64,000 nucleotides of DNA. Origin: Martinezella miluonensis. Lineage in GTDB: Bacteria > Pseudomonadota > Alphaproteobacteria > Rhizobiales > Rhizobiaceae. The stretch spans positions 1 through 64,000 of the forward strand of contig NZ_FMAH01000019.1 in assembly GCF_900094545.1 (NCBI RefSeq). The letters run 5' to 3'. The notes below the pieces were generated by a model. It worked only from the letters and a program-made list of their open reading frames with translations. It made no database searches and had not been told where the DNA came from. A program made the translations under genes and the position numbers. Positions 1 through 9,790 of this stretch are shown one piece after another (the first letter of the stretch is position 1; each line of letters opens with the position of its first letter).

Positions 1-287
1 AGCAGCCACATCGTCTCCACATTACGCCGGCATTCACGCTCCAGTCGCCGGGAGGAGCGCACCTCGTTGAAATAGCCGTAGATGTAGAGCTTCAGCAGAT
101 CACGCGGATCGTAGGGGGGACGACCTGTCGAGGCCTCAACCGCTCGCCTGAATCCGAGCTGCGCAACATCAAGCCCATCGACAAAGGCATCGATCACCCG
201 CACCGCAGCATCTGCCGCAACGTAATCCTCGATCCGGGCTGGCAACAGCGACGTCTGACCCCGATCAGTCCCTGAAATGTATCCCAT
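1..287 (-). mobile_element. IS1182-type transposase, N-terminal part (cut by window edge)
   Basis: The minus strand is open from an ATG at 285-287 to the window edge, about 95 residues. It reads MGYISGTDRGQTSLLPARIE and later contains GRPPYDPRDLLKLYIYGY and RSSRRLERECRRNVETMWL. These are the N-terminal DUF772 signatures of IS1182/IS5-like DDE transposases. The DDE catalytic part lies outside the window, so it cannot be told whether the element is intact. I could not define its terminal inverted repeat, although the end should lie within 288-480. The family call is good; activity is unknown. Confidence 0.85.
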
Positions 288-487
288 GAAAATGGCCGCA
301 TCGTTTCCAATGCGGCCACCTTAATTGATTTGCCGGACTTCTCACACAGGCTGCAGCGAGCCGCCTTTTTATTTGTGCGCAGCTCCCGTCTGATTGCTTG
401 CCGCCGCCGATTCCTCCCGTCGATGCAGGAAACGGGTGGAGACAATACCCCTCCTGACGTACAGATGCCTGAACGGGAGGAATGGCG

Positions 488-1414
488 ATGAGCAACGACA
501 ATCGCATGAACGCACTCACCTGGGGCCTGCTGCTACTGCTCGGGCTTATCTGGGGCGGCTCGTTCTTCTTTGCCCGCATTGCCGTTCACCACGTGCCGCC
601 CTTCACTCTGGTCCTTCTGAGATTGTCACTGGCAGCGGTGGCCCTACACATCTATCTCGGCGGCCGCTTCGGCATCTATCAGACGATAAAGAGCCACTGG
701 CCGCAATTTCTGTTGCTAGGCCTGATCAACAATGCCGTGCCCCACACTTTGATCTTCTTCGGCCAGACGCAGATGGGCGCCGGGCTCGCCTCTATCCTCA
801 ATGCGACGACACCGATCTGGACGGTCCTGATCGGCAATCAATTGACGACCGATGAGCGCCTGACTTCGGCCAAGCTTGCGGGCTGCCTCACCGGACTGAT
901 CGGCACGGTTGTTCTGCTCGCTCCCAGTCTGAGCAACAGCGCCTCGGTGCCCTTCTGGGCGCTGCTGCTACCGATCCTTGCGGCGATCTCCTATGGCTTT
1001 GCGGCGATCTACGCCAAGCGCTTTAAAGGTATTGCGCCGCCCGTGGTCGCCGCTGGCCAGCTGACAGGCTCTTCGCTCATCATGTTGCCGTTCGCCCTGA
1101 TCATGGACCAGCCTTGGACCCTAACGATGCCACCGGCGTCGGCAATCGCTGCCATTCTGGGCCTGGCTCTGCTGTCGACAGCCTTCGCCTATATTCTCTA
1201 TTTTCGCATCATGGCGCTTGCCGGCGCCACGAACGCCTCGCTCGTCACGCTGCTGGTGCCGCCGAGCGCCATGCTGTTGGGCTTCCTTTTCCTTGGAGAA
1301 CGCCTCGGCTTCTCCGAGATTGCCGGCATGATGCTCGTCGCCGCAGGCCTGCTCATTCTCGATGGCCGGGCCTACGCCTGGCTAAGACGCGGCGAGCGCC
1401 CACGCCTGACCTGA
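488..1414 (+). CDS. DMT-superfamily (EamA) transporter
   Basis: A 308-residue, very hydrophobic protein with about ten membrane segments arranged as two EamA repeats. The first carries LGLIWGGSFFFARIA, the typical first-helix motif, and the second ends with LFLGERLGFSEIAGMMLVAAG. EamA proteins are inner-membrane exporters or importers of metabolites, and the substrate cannot be read from sequence. SD gggagg at 475-480 sits 7 nt before the ATG at 488; an upstream in-frame ATG at 482 is too close to it. The gene stands alone next to the IS end, so its promoter region may be of mixed origin. Confidence 0.85.
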   Translation: MSNDNRMNALTWGLLLLLGLIWGGSFFFARIAVHHVPPFTLVLLRLSLAAVALHIYLGGRFGIYQTIKSHWPQFLLLGLINNAVPHTLIFFGQTQMGAGLASILNATTPIWTVLIGNQLTTDERLTSAKLAGCLTGLIGTVVLLAPSLSNSASVPFWALLLPILAAISYGFAAIYAKRFKGIAPPVVAAGQLTGSSLIMLPFALIMDQPWTLTMPPASAIAAILGLALLSTAFAYILYFRIMALAGATNASLVTLLVPPSAMLLGFLFLGERLGFSEIAGMMLVAAGLLILDGRAYAWLRRGERPRLT

Positions 1415-1645
1415 TTTGCGCCGTGACCGTTAGCGGCGCCGTCTTCTACCGAAAACAGGCGGCTTGGTAACATTTATTCACAATCCGTTATAGAAATGGG
1501 CGGCGACAATTGCCGCATGAAATCAATGTTCTACGGCTGGATCATGAATTGAAATATCAGCCACGTACCGCATCGCAGCAACGAATTCCCTTTCCAAGGG
1601 ACACATTTTGGACATAGAACTTACCGGCTGACTGAGGAGGAAGAC

Positions 1646-1723
1646 ATGGGATTGACGCGATCCATCAACGTCCTAGTGGTCGGTGCGGCCTTTGCCTTTG
1701 TCGTGACGATGCTCTTCATCTAA
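1646..1723 (+). CDS. 25-residue single-pass membrane peptide
   Basis: A very short frame, MGLTRSINVLVVGAAFAFVV followed by TMLFI, with a strong SD (gaggagg at 1634-1640) 5 nt before the ATG. A polar N-terminus (Arg5) precedes about 18 uninterrupted hydrophobic residues, as expected for a small inner-membrane peptide. A perfect 14-bp terminator hairpin follows at 1786-1820, so this looks like a monocistronic unit with its own 5' region rather than a chance frame. Function unknown. It could be a small-protein regulator of a membrane complex or a hydrophobic toxin; nothing in the sequence decides. Confidence 0.6.
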   Translation: MGLTRSINVLVVGAAFAFVVTMLFI

Positions 1724-1785
1724 CGACTTCGCGAAGCCCGCAAACGATCGAACTCCGAAAGCTAACAAAACACCGATTCCATTGG

Positions 1786-1820
1786 AAAAGCGCATGTCCG
1801 CGATGGACATGCGCTTTTTT
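1786..1820 (+). terminator. Bidirectional rho-independent terminator
   Basis: Perfect 14-bp inverted repeat (1786-1799 with 1805-1818, 5-nt loop). It has a T6 tract on the plus strand and a T4 tract on the minus strand. It separates the 25-residue peptide gene from the convergent metF and probably ends both transcripts. Confidence 0.85.
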
Positions 1821-1846
1821 ATGATCAAGCGCAGTGCGCCAATACC

Positions 1847-2749
1847 TTAAGCGGCGGCACCAGCGCGCGCCTCTGCCTTGCGCTGAATTCCCAGCCGCTC
1901 AAGAACGGCGGAAACAAGCGGTGAGCGGTTCATGGTATAGAGATGGAATTCATAAATGCCGCGCCGCACTAGGTCCTGGATCTGCTCGGCCGCGACTTCG
2001 GCCGCGACCCTGGCACGTTCCTCGGCATAATCATCGGTGCCCTCGAAACGCTCATCCAGCCAGGACGGAATATTGGTCCCGCAGGCACCGGCAAAACGCT
2101 TCAGCTGCGTCAGATTCTGAATGGGCATGATGCCCGGCACGATCGGGATCTTGATGCCAGCGGCGCGGACGCGATCATGGTAGCGCTCGAAAGCGTCATT
2201 ATCGAAGAAGAACTGCGTCAATGCCCGATCGGCGCCATTATCGGCCTTGCGCTTCAGCATATCGATATCGGCTGCGGTGTCGCGGCTTTCCGGGTGCTTT
2301 TCCGGATAGGCCGATACGGAAATATCGAAGTCGCCGCGCTCGCGCAGAGCAGCCACCAGTTCGGCCGCATTGGCGTAACCGCCCGGATGCGGCTGATAAG
2401 CGGAGCCGACGCCGCCCGGAGGATCGCCGCGCAGAGCAACGAAACGGCGAACGCCAGCCGCAAGAAACTCATCGATCACCCGATGCGTATCCTCGCGCGT
2501 CGCACCGACGCAGGTCAGATGCGAAGCGGTGGTGAACGGTGTCTCATGGATCATCTTGCGCACGGCAGAAAGTGTCGGCGCCTTGGTCGAGCCGCCTGCT
2601 CCATAGGTGACGGAGACGAATTCCGGCTCCCAATCGCTAAGGTCCGCAACTGTGTTCCACAGCTGCTGCTCCGCCTCTTCCGATTTCGGCGGAAAGAACT
2701 CGAAGGATATGCGGATGCCATCCTGGGCATTTTCCGAATTCGAAGACAT
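1847..2749 (-). CDS. metF: 5,10-methylenetetrahydrofolate reductase
   Basis: MetF reduces 5,10-methylene-THF to 5-methyl-THF, the methyl donor for methionine synthase, using FAD and NAD(P)H. The 300-residue protein has the family hallmarks: FEFFPPK near the N-terminus, VTYGAGG, HLTCVGATREDTHRVIDEFLAAG, and ALRGDPP for folate binding. The length matches bacterial MetF. The ATG at 2749 follows the stop of the upstream regulator immediately (TGATATG) with SD GAGAGG, so the two genes are co-transcribed and translationally coupled. An in-frame TTG 18 nt upstream overlaps the regulator and is unlikely to be the start. The upstream regulator and operator link it to metH at 39-42.8 kb. Confidence 0.95.
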   Translation of the reverse strand: MSSNSENAQDGIRISFEFFPPKSEEAEQQLWNTVADLSDWEPEFVSVTYGAGGSTKAPTLSAVRKMIHETPFTTASHLTCVGATREDTHRVIDEFLAAGVRRFVALRGDPPGGVGSAYQPHPGGYANAAELVAALRERGDFDISVSAYPEKHPESRDTAADIDMLKRKADNGADRALTQFFFDNDAFERYHDRVRAAGIKIPIVPGIMPIQNLTQLKRFAGACGTNIPSWLDERFEGTDDYAEERARVAAEVAAEQIQDLVRRGIYEFHLYTMNRSPLVSAVLERLGIQRKAEARAGAAA

Positions 2750-2750
2750 A

Positions 2751-3776
2751 TCAAACCCTCTCGGCAAGAATGGGGGACGATTGGCGGTCCTGCTCTGCTG
2801 CCACCAGCAGCCGTGGGTCGCGCGCCAGCCAGATCGTGACTGTCAGCGCCTGACCGCCTTCTTTCCCTGAATGAAGATCCTGCACCTGCTCGACATCGAG
2901 CCCCGCCAACTTCAGCCAATCCGCTATGGTCTGATGCGAGAAGCCGAGACGCAGATGCGCATGTTCGTCACGCAAATACTCAAGCCCGTGCGGCGCCAGA
3001 TCGATGATCACAAGCCGACCGCCGGGCCGCAGCATTCGCGCCGCCTCCGCAACCGCGATCTCGGGTTGATCGAGAAAATGCAGTACCTGGTGGATGGTAA
3101 TCAGATCGAAATCTTGCTGCTCGAGCGGCAGATTGAAAATGTCGCCCTGGCGCACCGAAGCAGCCGTGATGTTGGAACGGTCGAGATTGGCCCGCGCCAC
3201 GGCCAGCATGTCGCGGCTGGCATCGATGCCGACCGCACGCCGATAATGACCCGCCAATAGCTGCAACATACGGCCGGTGCCGGTGCCGAGATCGAGAAAT
3301 GAGTCGATCGGCTGCGGACCGATCAGCTCGATCAAAGCCTTGTCGACATCTTCGTCCGCAACATGCAGGCGGCGCAGCTCATCCCATTCGGCAGCATTGC
3401 GGCTGAAATAGGCCTGCGCACGCTCGGAGCGGATGCGCTTCACGGCGGTAAGGCGCTCTCCGTCGCGCAATAGAACGGCATCCTTCTCCGCCGTGTGACG
3501 CAGAAGGGTGCGGGCGAGCGTTACCGCCTTGCCTTCCTGCTTCAAGCGGAAATAGGCCCAGGCCCCCTCCTGATAACGATCGATCAGGCCGGCTTCGCCA
3601 AGCAGCTTCAGATGCCGCGAGATGCGGGGCTGCGACTGGCCGAGAATTTCGGTAAGATCGGTAACGGTCAGGTCGCCGGCGGCAAGGAGCGCCAGGAGAC
3701 GCAGCCGAGTCGGTTCGCCGACCGCCTTCAGCACGTCCACAACCTCATCCAAACCGAGTTTCACCAGATCCGTCAT
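2751..3776 (-). CDS. ArsR-type regulator fused to a SAM-dependent methyltransferase domain
   Basis: A 341-residue two-domain protein. Residues ~10-85 form a winged helix of ArsR type (VGEPTRLRLLALLAAGDLTV, QSQPRISRHLKLL). Residues ~155-320 form a class I methyltransferase fold with FLDLGTGTG as SAM motif I and RPGGRLVIIDLAPHG as the post-core strand. No metal-binding cysteine cluster is seen. By position and fold it is probably the SAM/SAH-responsive repressor of methionine genes (SahR-like in role); that is inference. A 16-bp palindrome lies immediately upstream, so it is likely autoregulated together with metF. Start uncertain: ATG 3776 or ATG 3794, neither with a good SD; the second abuts the palindrome. 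Confidence 0.85.
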   Translation of the reverse strand: MTDLVKLGLDEVVDVLKAVGEPTRLRLLALLAAGDLTVTDLTEILGQSQPRISRHLKLLGEAGLIDRYQEGAWAYFRLKQEGKAVTLARTLLRHTAEKDAVLLRDGERLTAVKRIRSERAQAYFSRNAAEWDELRRLHVADEDVDKALIELIGPQPIDSFLDLGTGTGRMLQLLAGHYRRAVGIDASRDMLAVARANLDRSNITAASVRQGDIFNLPLEQQDFDLITIHQVLHFLDQPEIAVAEAARMLRPGGRLVIIDLAPHGLEYLRDEHAHLRLGFSHQTIADWLKLAGLDVEQVQDLHSGKEGGQALTVTIWLARDPRLLVAAEQDRQSSPILAERV

Positions 3777-3794
3777 TTGATGCCCAATCAACAT

Positions 3795-3810
3795 ATAAAG
3801 ATATCTTTAT
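3795..3810. promoter_or_regulatory. 16-bp palindromic operator upstream of the regulator-metF operon
   Basis: ATAAAGATATCTTTAT is a perfect palindrome that ends directly at the possible ATG of the ArsR-methyltransferase gene. The same 16 bp form the core of the 20-bp palindrome upstream of metH (42822-42841). Binding by the adjacent ArsR-type regulator is inferred. Confidence 0.75.
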
Positions 3811-3920
3811 GTGATTTGGGTGCATTTCGCAAGAGCCATTTGGCCGCCGAGCCCGTTCGACGTCGGAATCTTGCCAGCTTCTGCCGAAAGCGGAATATTG
3901 CCGGCCATCGCCGGGCAAAC

Positions 3921-3946
3921 AAAAACCCCGGTTGAACCGGGGTTTT
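3921..3946 (-). terminator. Rho-independent terminator of ettA
   Basis: Read on the minus strand: a 10-bp stem (AAAACCCCGG pairing with CCGGGGTTTT, 5-nt loop) ending in TTTTT. It lies 20 nt beyond the ettA stop codon. Confidence 0.85.
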
Positions 3947-3965
3947 CGAAAAGCAAAGCGGGAGC

Positions 3966-5615
<1,650 letters not shown>

Positions 5616-5741
5616 AGCTTGGGTTACTCCACGGGCGGATAACATTGCGAATTGTGCCGCTATGTAGGCGAAACCCGGCCCTCGGGCAACGGCGAAACCT
5701 TGTCCGAGGGCATTTATCCGCGCCGCAAAGACCGGAACAGC

Positions 5742-6488
5742 TTAGAAACCGGCCGCATCCACCACGCCGCGATCGCAGCCGAACGACGTGCTGCCGGCAC
5801 CCTGGATCAGTTTTGCAAGCCGCGGCTCGCTGCCCTGCTGCGGATCGATCGCGTCTTCGGACAAGCCGATCGTCAGTTCAGAGATCATCCTGACGTTGCC
5901 GACCTTGCGGCAGCTCATCTTGATGCGAGCATTGGCATCCTCGCCGAAGCTCTGGTCGAAGGCGGCCTTGATGCTTTCCGCATCCAGCTCCTTGCCGATA
6001 TTCTTGGCGAAAAGATCGCGCACGGCAGATGTATTGAGTTCGGCGACTAGGCCGGCAGCAATGGAAAAATATTGGTCGGCGCTGAGCTTGGTGCAGGTGC
6101 CGTGCTTGATCCATTCATGCCGTTCCAGACCGGATTGCGTGCCCGGCATGACCTTGTCCAGCCTCGCCTTGACGTCCTGCGACAGCTGTACCGCCGGCAG
6201 GTCCTTCCAGTCACGGCCGCGATCCGCCTGTTTCAGATCGTCCGAAACGTCGCAATATTCCTGCCGCATCGGCCAGAGGCCATGCAGCGAGAAATTCGTG
6301 GCATCATGATTGCTCGACGACTGGTTCCGGCATTCCGCCTTCTTCTGGTTCGTCGCGCAAAATGCCGGCTCCCAGCTTGCCGCCAGGATAAAGCGCGTGC
6401 GCCCCCGGCTGTGTTCTTGCGCCGCTGCGCTCGCGACTGTCCCGACCGAAAGGAGCACAACCGCAAATACCCGAAGCAAATGCTTCAT
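5742..6488 (-). CDS. Secreted ribonuclease T2 family protein
   Basis: A 248-residue protein with a signal peptide (MKHLLRVFAVVLLSVGTVASAAAQ). It has both catalytic segments of the RNase T2 family: FSLHGLWP (CAS I) and HEWIKHGTC (CAS II), each with its active-site histidine. These enzymes cleave single-stranded RNA through a 2',3'-cyclic phosphate in the periplasm or outside the cell. Several cysteines (CATNQKKAEC, YCDVS, GTCTK, SCRK, FGCD) could form the usual disulfides. SD GGAGG precedes the ATG. It stands alone, so nutrient scavenging of RNA is the default role. Confidence 0.92.
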   Translation of the reverse strand: MKHLLRVFAVVLLSVGTVASAAAQEHSRGRTRFILAASWEPAFCATNQKKAECRNQSSSNHDATNFSLHGLWPMRQEYCDVSDDLKQADRGRDWKDLPAVQLSQDVKARLDKVMPGTQSGLERHEWIKHGTCTKLSADQYFSIAAGLVAELNTSAVRDLFAKNIGKELDAESIKAAFDQSFGEDANARIKMSCRKVGNVRMISELTIGLSEDAIDPQQGSEPRLAKLIQGAGSTSFGCDRGVVDAAGF

Positions 6489-6657
6489 TCCATGCCTCCA
6501 AATTAGAACATTATAGGAACAAATAAGCAGTTTGGCCGAGCGTATGCAACCCTGAGAATCACAAAGCGCGAAAAGAATTTATTTCTGTGGGCTTCGATCC
6601 CTATCCATTGCAATCCACCGGCTGATAAACTTTCGTCGAAATGGGGAGGAACCATGC

Positions 6658-7590
6658 ATGTTCGCCGAGACGCAACGCCTGGATAGTCCAACAGGCGCGA
6701 CGATCGCCTATCATCACGCGCCGGCTTCAGGCGAGGCGCGCGGTATCCTCCTGATCTCCCACGGCCTTGCTGAACATTCGCGCCGCTACGAGGCTTTCGC
6801 GCATGCCATGGCGTCCCACAGCTTTCATGTCTACGCGCATGATCACCGCGGCCACGGCGAAACAGTCGCCGCCGATGCCCCGACCGGCCGTTTCGCGCGC
6901 AGAGGCGGCGTCGATCAGGTCATTGCCGACGTTCTGGCCATGCGAGAGCTTGCTGCAGCTGCCCATCCCGGCCTGCCGATCATCCTGTTCGGCCACTCGA
7001 TGGGCGGCTTGATCAGCCTCAATACTGCCGTCACGCACCCGGATAAATTCGATGCCGTCACGGTCTGGAATTCCAATTTCAACCCGGGCATTGCCGGCCG
7101 TGCCGCTCAACTCATCCTGAAGACGGAGCGCATGTTCAAGGGGTCGGATGTGCCAAGCGGGCCGCTGCCGAAGCTGACCTTTGGTGCCTGGGGCAAATCC
7201 ATCGCCAATCGTCGCACCGAGTTCGATTGGCTGTCGCGCGTCCCCGAGCAGGTCGACAAGTACGTCGCCGACCCCCTCTGCGGCTTCGATGCATCCGTTT
7301 CGCTCTGGCTGGACATATTCGAACTCAGCTTTCGCGCACCGCAAAAGGCGTATCTCGGCCGGCTCCGGGGCGACATGCCGATCCATCTCGTCGGAGGTGC
7401 GAAGGATCCGGCGACGGACAACGGGAAAGCGATTTCCTGGCTGTCAAATCATTTGAAGGGCGCAGGCTTCTCTCATATTACAACGATCATCTACCCAGAC
7501 ATGCGGCACGAAACGCTGAACGAAATCGATGCCGATCAAGCCATTGCCGACTTTGCCAATTGGTGCAGGAAGATCACGGCAAGGAATTGA
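6658..7590 (+). CDS. Alpha/beta hydrolase (monoglyceride lipase / lysophospholipase-like)
   Basis: A 310-residue cytoplasmic serine hydrolase. The oxyanion-hole region ISHGLAEHSRRYEAFAHAM and the YAHDHRGHGET segment are characteristic of the S33/Hydrolase_4 family that includes monoacylglycerol lipases. GHSMGG holds the nucleophilic serine; the acid is likely in GGAKDPATDN and the histidine in PDMRHETLNE near the C-terminus, so the triad looks complete. SD ggggagga precedes the ATG at 6658. The substrate (monoacylglycerol or lysophospholipid) is inferred from family. Transcribed toward the DMT gene 19 nt downstream, so probably an operon. Confidence 0.88.
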   Translation: MFAETQRLDSPTGATIAYHHAPASGEARGILLISHGLAEHSRRYEAFAHAMASHSFHVYAHDHRGHGETVAADAPTGRFARRGGVDQVIADVLAMRELAAAAHPGLPIILFGHSMGGLISLNTAVTHPDKFDAVTVWNSNFNPGIAGRAAQLILKTERMFKGSDVPSGPLPKLTFGAWGKSIANRRTEFDWLSRVPEQVDKYVADPLCGFDASVSLWLDIFELSFRAPQKAYLGRLRGDMPIHLVGGAKDPATDNGKAISWLSNHLKGAGFSHITTIIYPDMRHETLNEIDADQAIADFANWCRKITARN

Positions 7591-7609
7591 TTTTCAAAGG
7601 AATACCCCA

Positions 7610-8569
7610 ATGAACACCAGCGGCGGCTCCTCGCTACGATTGCCGCAGTCGGAGCTGACTTTCGGTCTTGCGATGATGTTCCTCTCCGTCATCCTTTCGC
7701 CGATTATCGATATCTTCTCCAAGCTCGCGGCGGCCACCATTCCACCAGCCGAAGTTACGGCCGCACGCTTCATCTTGCAGGCGCTTTTTGCCCTGCCGAT
7801 GATGGCCATGCGAGGGCAGTGGGGCGTCTGGACATGGCGTCGCAGCGGCGTGCATGCCATCCGTGCCGGCATGCTGACGCTGTCCATGGTCTCATTCGTG
7901 ACCACGCTACAGGTCATGGAAGTCGCCGACGCCATCGCCATCTTTTTCGTGGAGCCGATGATACTGACTATTCTCAGCAGCATCTTCCTGAAGGAAACCA
8001 TCGGCTGGCGGCGCTATACGGCCTGTGCAGTCGGCTTCATCGGCGCGATGCTCATCATCCAGCCGAGCTTCCAGGAAGTCGGCTTCGTCGCATTGCTACC
8101 CGTCGTTACCGCCCTCTGCATCGCCGTCTACGTAATGATCACCCGCGTCGTCTCCCATAGCGAGGATGCATGGCCCATGCAGTTCCAGACTGGCATATGG
8201 GGCATCGCCTTCAGCCTGATCCTGCTCCTTATCGGCCAGGCAACGGGATTTGCAATTCTGAATACGGTCATGCCGGACTTGATAGCCATGCTCTATCTGC
8301 TCGGTGTCGGCGTTACCGCAGCCGTCGCCGGCATTCTCACGGTACACGCCTATCGCGCCGTGCCGGCCTCGAAGCTGGCGCCCTTGCAATATTTCGAGAT
8401 CGTCTCCGCAACCATCTTCGGCTGGCTGGTTTTCGACAATTTTCCGAACGCCATCAAATGGCTCGGCATCCTCATCATCATCGGCTCCGGGCTCTACATT
8501 CTCTGGCGCGAACGGCGCTTTGCATCCAAGCCTGTATCCGATACATCTGAAGCAGCGTTCACGCCGTAA
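7610..8569 (+). CDS. DMT-superfamily (EamA) transporter
   Basis: A 319-residue protein with about ten hydrophobic helices and two EamA repeats (LSPIIDIFSKLAAATIPPAEVTAARFILQ in the first, AVPASKLAPLQYFEIVSATIFGWLVF in the second). It resembles the RhaT/SAM-exporter branch of DMT carriers; the substrate is unknown. The ATG at 7610 has aaagga about 9 nt upstream and lies 19 nt after the hydrolase stop. The next gene starts 18 nt after its stop, so 6658-11445 may be one transcript. Confidence 0.88.
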   Translation: MNTSGGSSLRLPQSELTFGLAMMFLSVILSPIIDIFSKLAAATIPPAEVTAARFILQALFALPMMAMRGQWGVWTWRRSGVHAIRAGMLTLSMVSFVTTLQVMEVADAIAIFFVEPMILTILSSIFLKETIGWRRYTACAVGFIGAMLIIQPSFQEVGFVALLPVVTALCIAVYVMITRVVSHSEDAWPMQFQTGIWGIAFSLILLLIGQATGFAILNTVMPDLIAMLYLLGVGVTAAVAGILTVHAYRAVPASKLAPLQYFEIVSATIFGWLVFDNFPNAIKWLGILIIIGSGLYILWRERRFASKPVSDTSEAAFTP

Positions 8570-8587
8570 GCGGGAGAGCGGATCCAT

Positions 8588-9790
8588 ATGACAGAACAAA
8601 AGACCAAGAAACCTCCGCTTTCTGGTATTCGCGTCATCGAGCTTGCCCGCGTGCTCGCCGGCCCCTGGGCCGGGCAGATGCTGGCCGATCTCGGCGCCGA
8701 CGTCATCAAGGTAGAAAATCCCGACGGCGGCGACGACACGCGCCAATGGGGACCTCCCTTCGTCGAAGGCAAGGACGGCGAGAACCTCTCGGCCGCCTAT
8801 TACCATTCCGCCAACCGCGGCAAGCGTTCCATCGTCGCCGACCTCAAGACCGAGGAAGGACAGGAGCTGGTGCGCCGGTTGGTAAAAACTGCCGACGTGG
8901 TGATCGAAAACTTCAAGCTCGGCGGCCTCGTCAAATACGGGCTGGACTATGAAAGCCTGACAAAGATCAATCCCCGCATCGTCTATTGCTCCATCACCGG
9001 CTTCGGGCAGACCGGCCCCTATGCCGGCCTTGCAGGCTATGACTATATCGTCCAAGGCATGTCCGGCTTCATGTCGATCACCGGCGAGCCGGACGGCCAA
9101 CCGGTGAAGGCAGGCGTTGCGATCGCCGATATCTTCACCGGCATCTATGCCGTCTCGGCAATCGAGGCCGCGCTGATCCACGCGCTGAAATCCGGCGAAG
9201 GCCAGCTTGTCGATATGGCGTTGCTCGATGTTCAATCGGCCGTGCTTGCCAACCAGAACATGAACTATCTGATCTCGGGCAAGCCGCCCGTGCGGCTTGG
9301 CAACGCCCACCCCAATATCTCGCCTTACGAGGTCGTTCCCACCGCGGACGGCTATCTCATTCTCGCCGTGGGGAATGACGGGCAATTCCGCCGCCTGTGC
9401 GGCATTCTCGGCCTCGAAGGCAATGCCGACGACGAACGCTACGCAACCAACAAAGCCCGCGTCGCCAACCGCGACGAGGTCAGGACGTTCATATCGGCAA
9501 AGACGTTGACCTGGAACAAGGCAGATCTGCTGAAGGCCTGCGAGGACAATGCCGTCCCGGCCGGCGCCATCAACACGATCGAGGATATGTTCGCCGACCC
9601 GCAGATCAAGGCGCGAGGCTTGCGCATCGATCTCGAGGACGGTGCAGGCACCATGATCCCAAGCGTGCGCACGCCGATCGTCCTGTCGGAGACACCGTTG
9701 ACCTATACGCGGCCAAGTCCGCGCCTTGGAGAGCATCAGGAGGAGGTTCTCGCCGAATTGGCGGAACTGGAGGGAAAGGCGAAGATATGA
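8588..9790 (+). CDS. CaiB/BaiF-type (class III) CoA-transferase
   Basis: A 400-residue family III CoA-transferase. The N-terminus LSGIRVIELARVLAGPWAGQ and DLGADVIKVENPDGGDDTR are the nucleotide/CoA-binding signatures. The aspartate of GYDYIVQGMSGFMSITG corresponds to the acyl-anhydride-forming catalytic Asp of formyl-CoA transferase. These enzymes move CoA between carboxylic acids (for example formyl/oxalate, succinyl/mesaconate, succinyl/HMG). Its stop overlaps the next ATG (ATGA at 9787-9790), so it is translationally coupled to a TPP enzyme, an arrangement reminiscent of the frc-oxc oxalate pair. The substrate here is not determined. Confidence 0.9.
   Translation: MTEQKTKKPPLSGIRVIELARVLAGPWAGQMLADLGADVIKVENPDGGDDTRQWGPPFVEGKDGENLSAAYYHSANRGKRSIVADLKTEEGQELVRRLVKTADVVIENFKLGGLVKYGLDYESLTKINPRIVYCSITGFGQTGPYAGLAGYDYIVQGMSGFMSITGEPDGQPVKAGVAIADIFTGIYAVSAIEAALIHALKSGEGQLVDMALLDVQSAVLANQNMNYLISGKPPVRLGNAHPNISPYEVVPTADGYLILAVGNDGQFRRLCGILGLEGNADDERYATNKARVANRDEVRTFISAKTLTWNKADLLKACEDNAVPAGAINTIEDMFADPQIKARGLRIDLEDGAGTMIPSVRTPIVLSETPLTYTRPSPRLGEHQEEVLAELAELEGKAKI

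Noticed and set aside
2750-2767. Upstream TTG start for metF
   Set aside because: Overlaps the regulator's last codons; the ATG at 2749 has an SD and the usual coupling.
8096-9736. 546-codon open frame on the minus strand opposite the DMT and CoA-transferase genes
   Set aside because: It is antisense to well-recognised genes, its translation matches no family, and it follows the GC3-driven shadow pattern.
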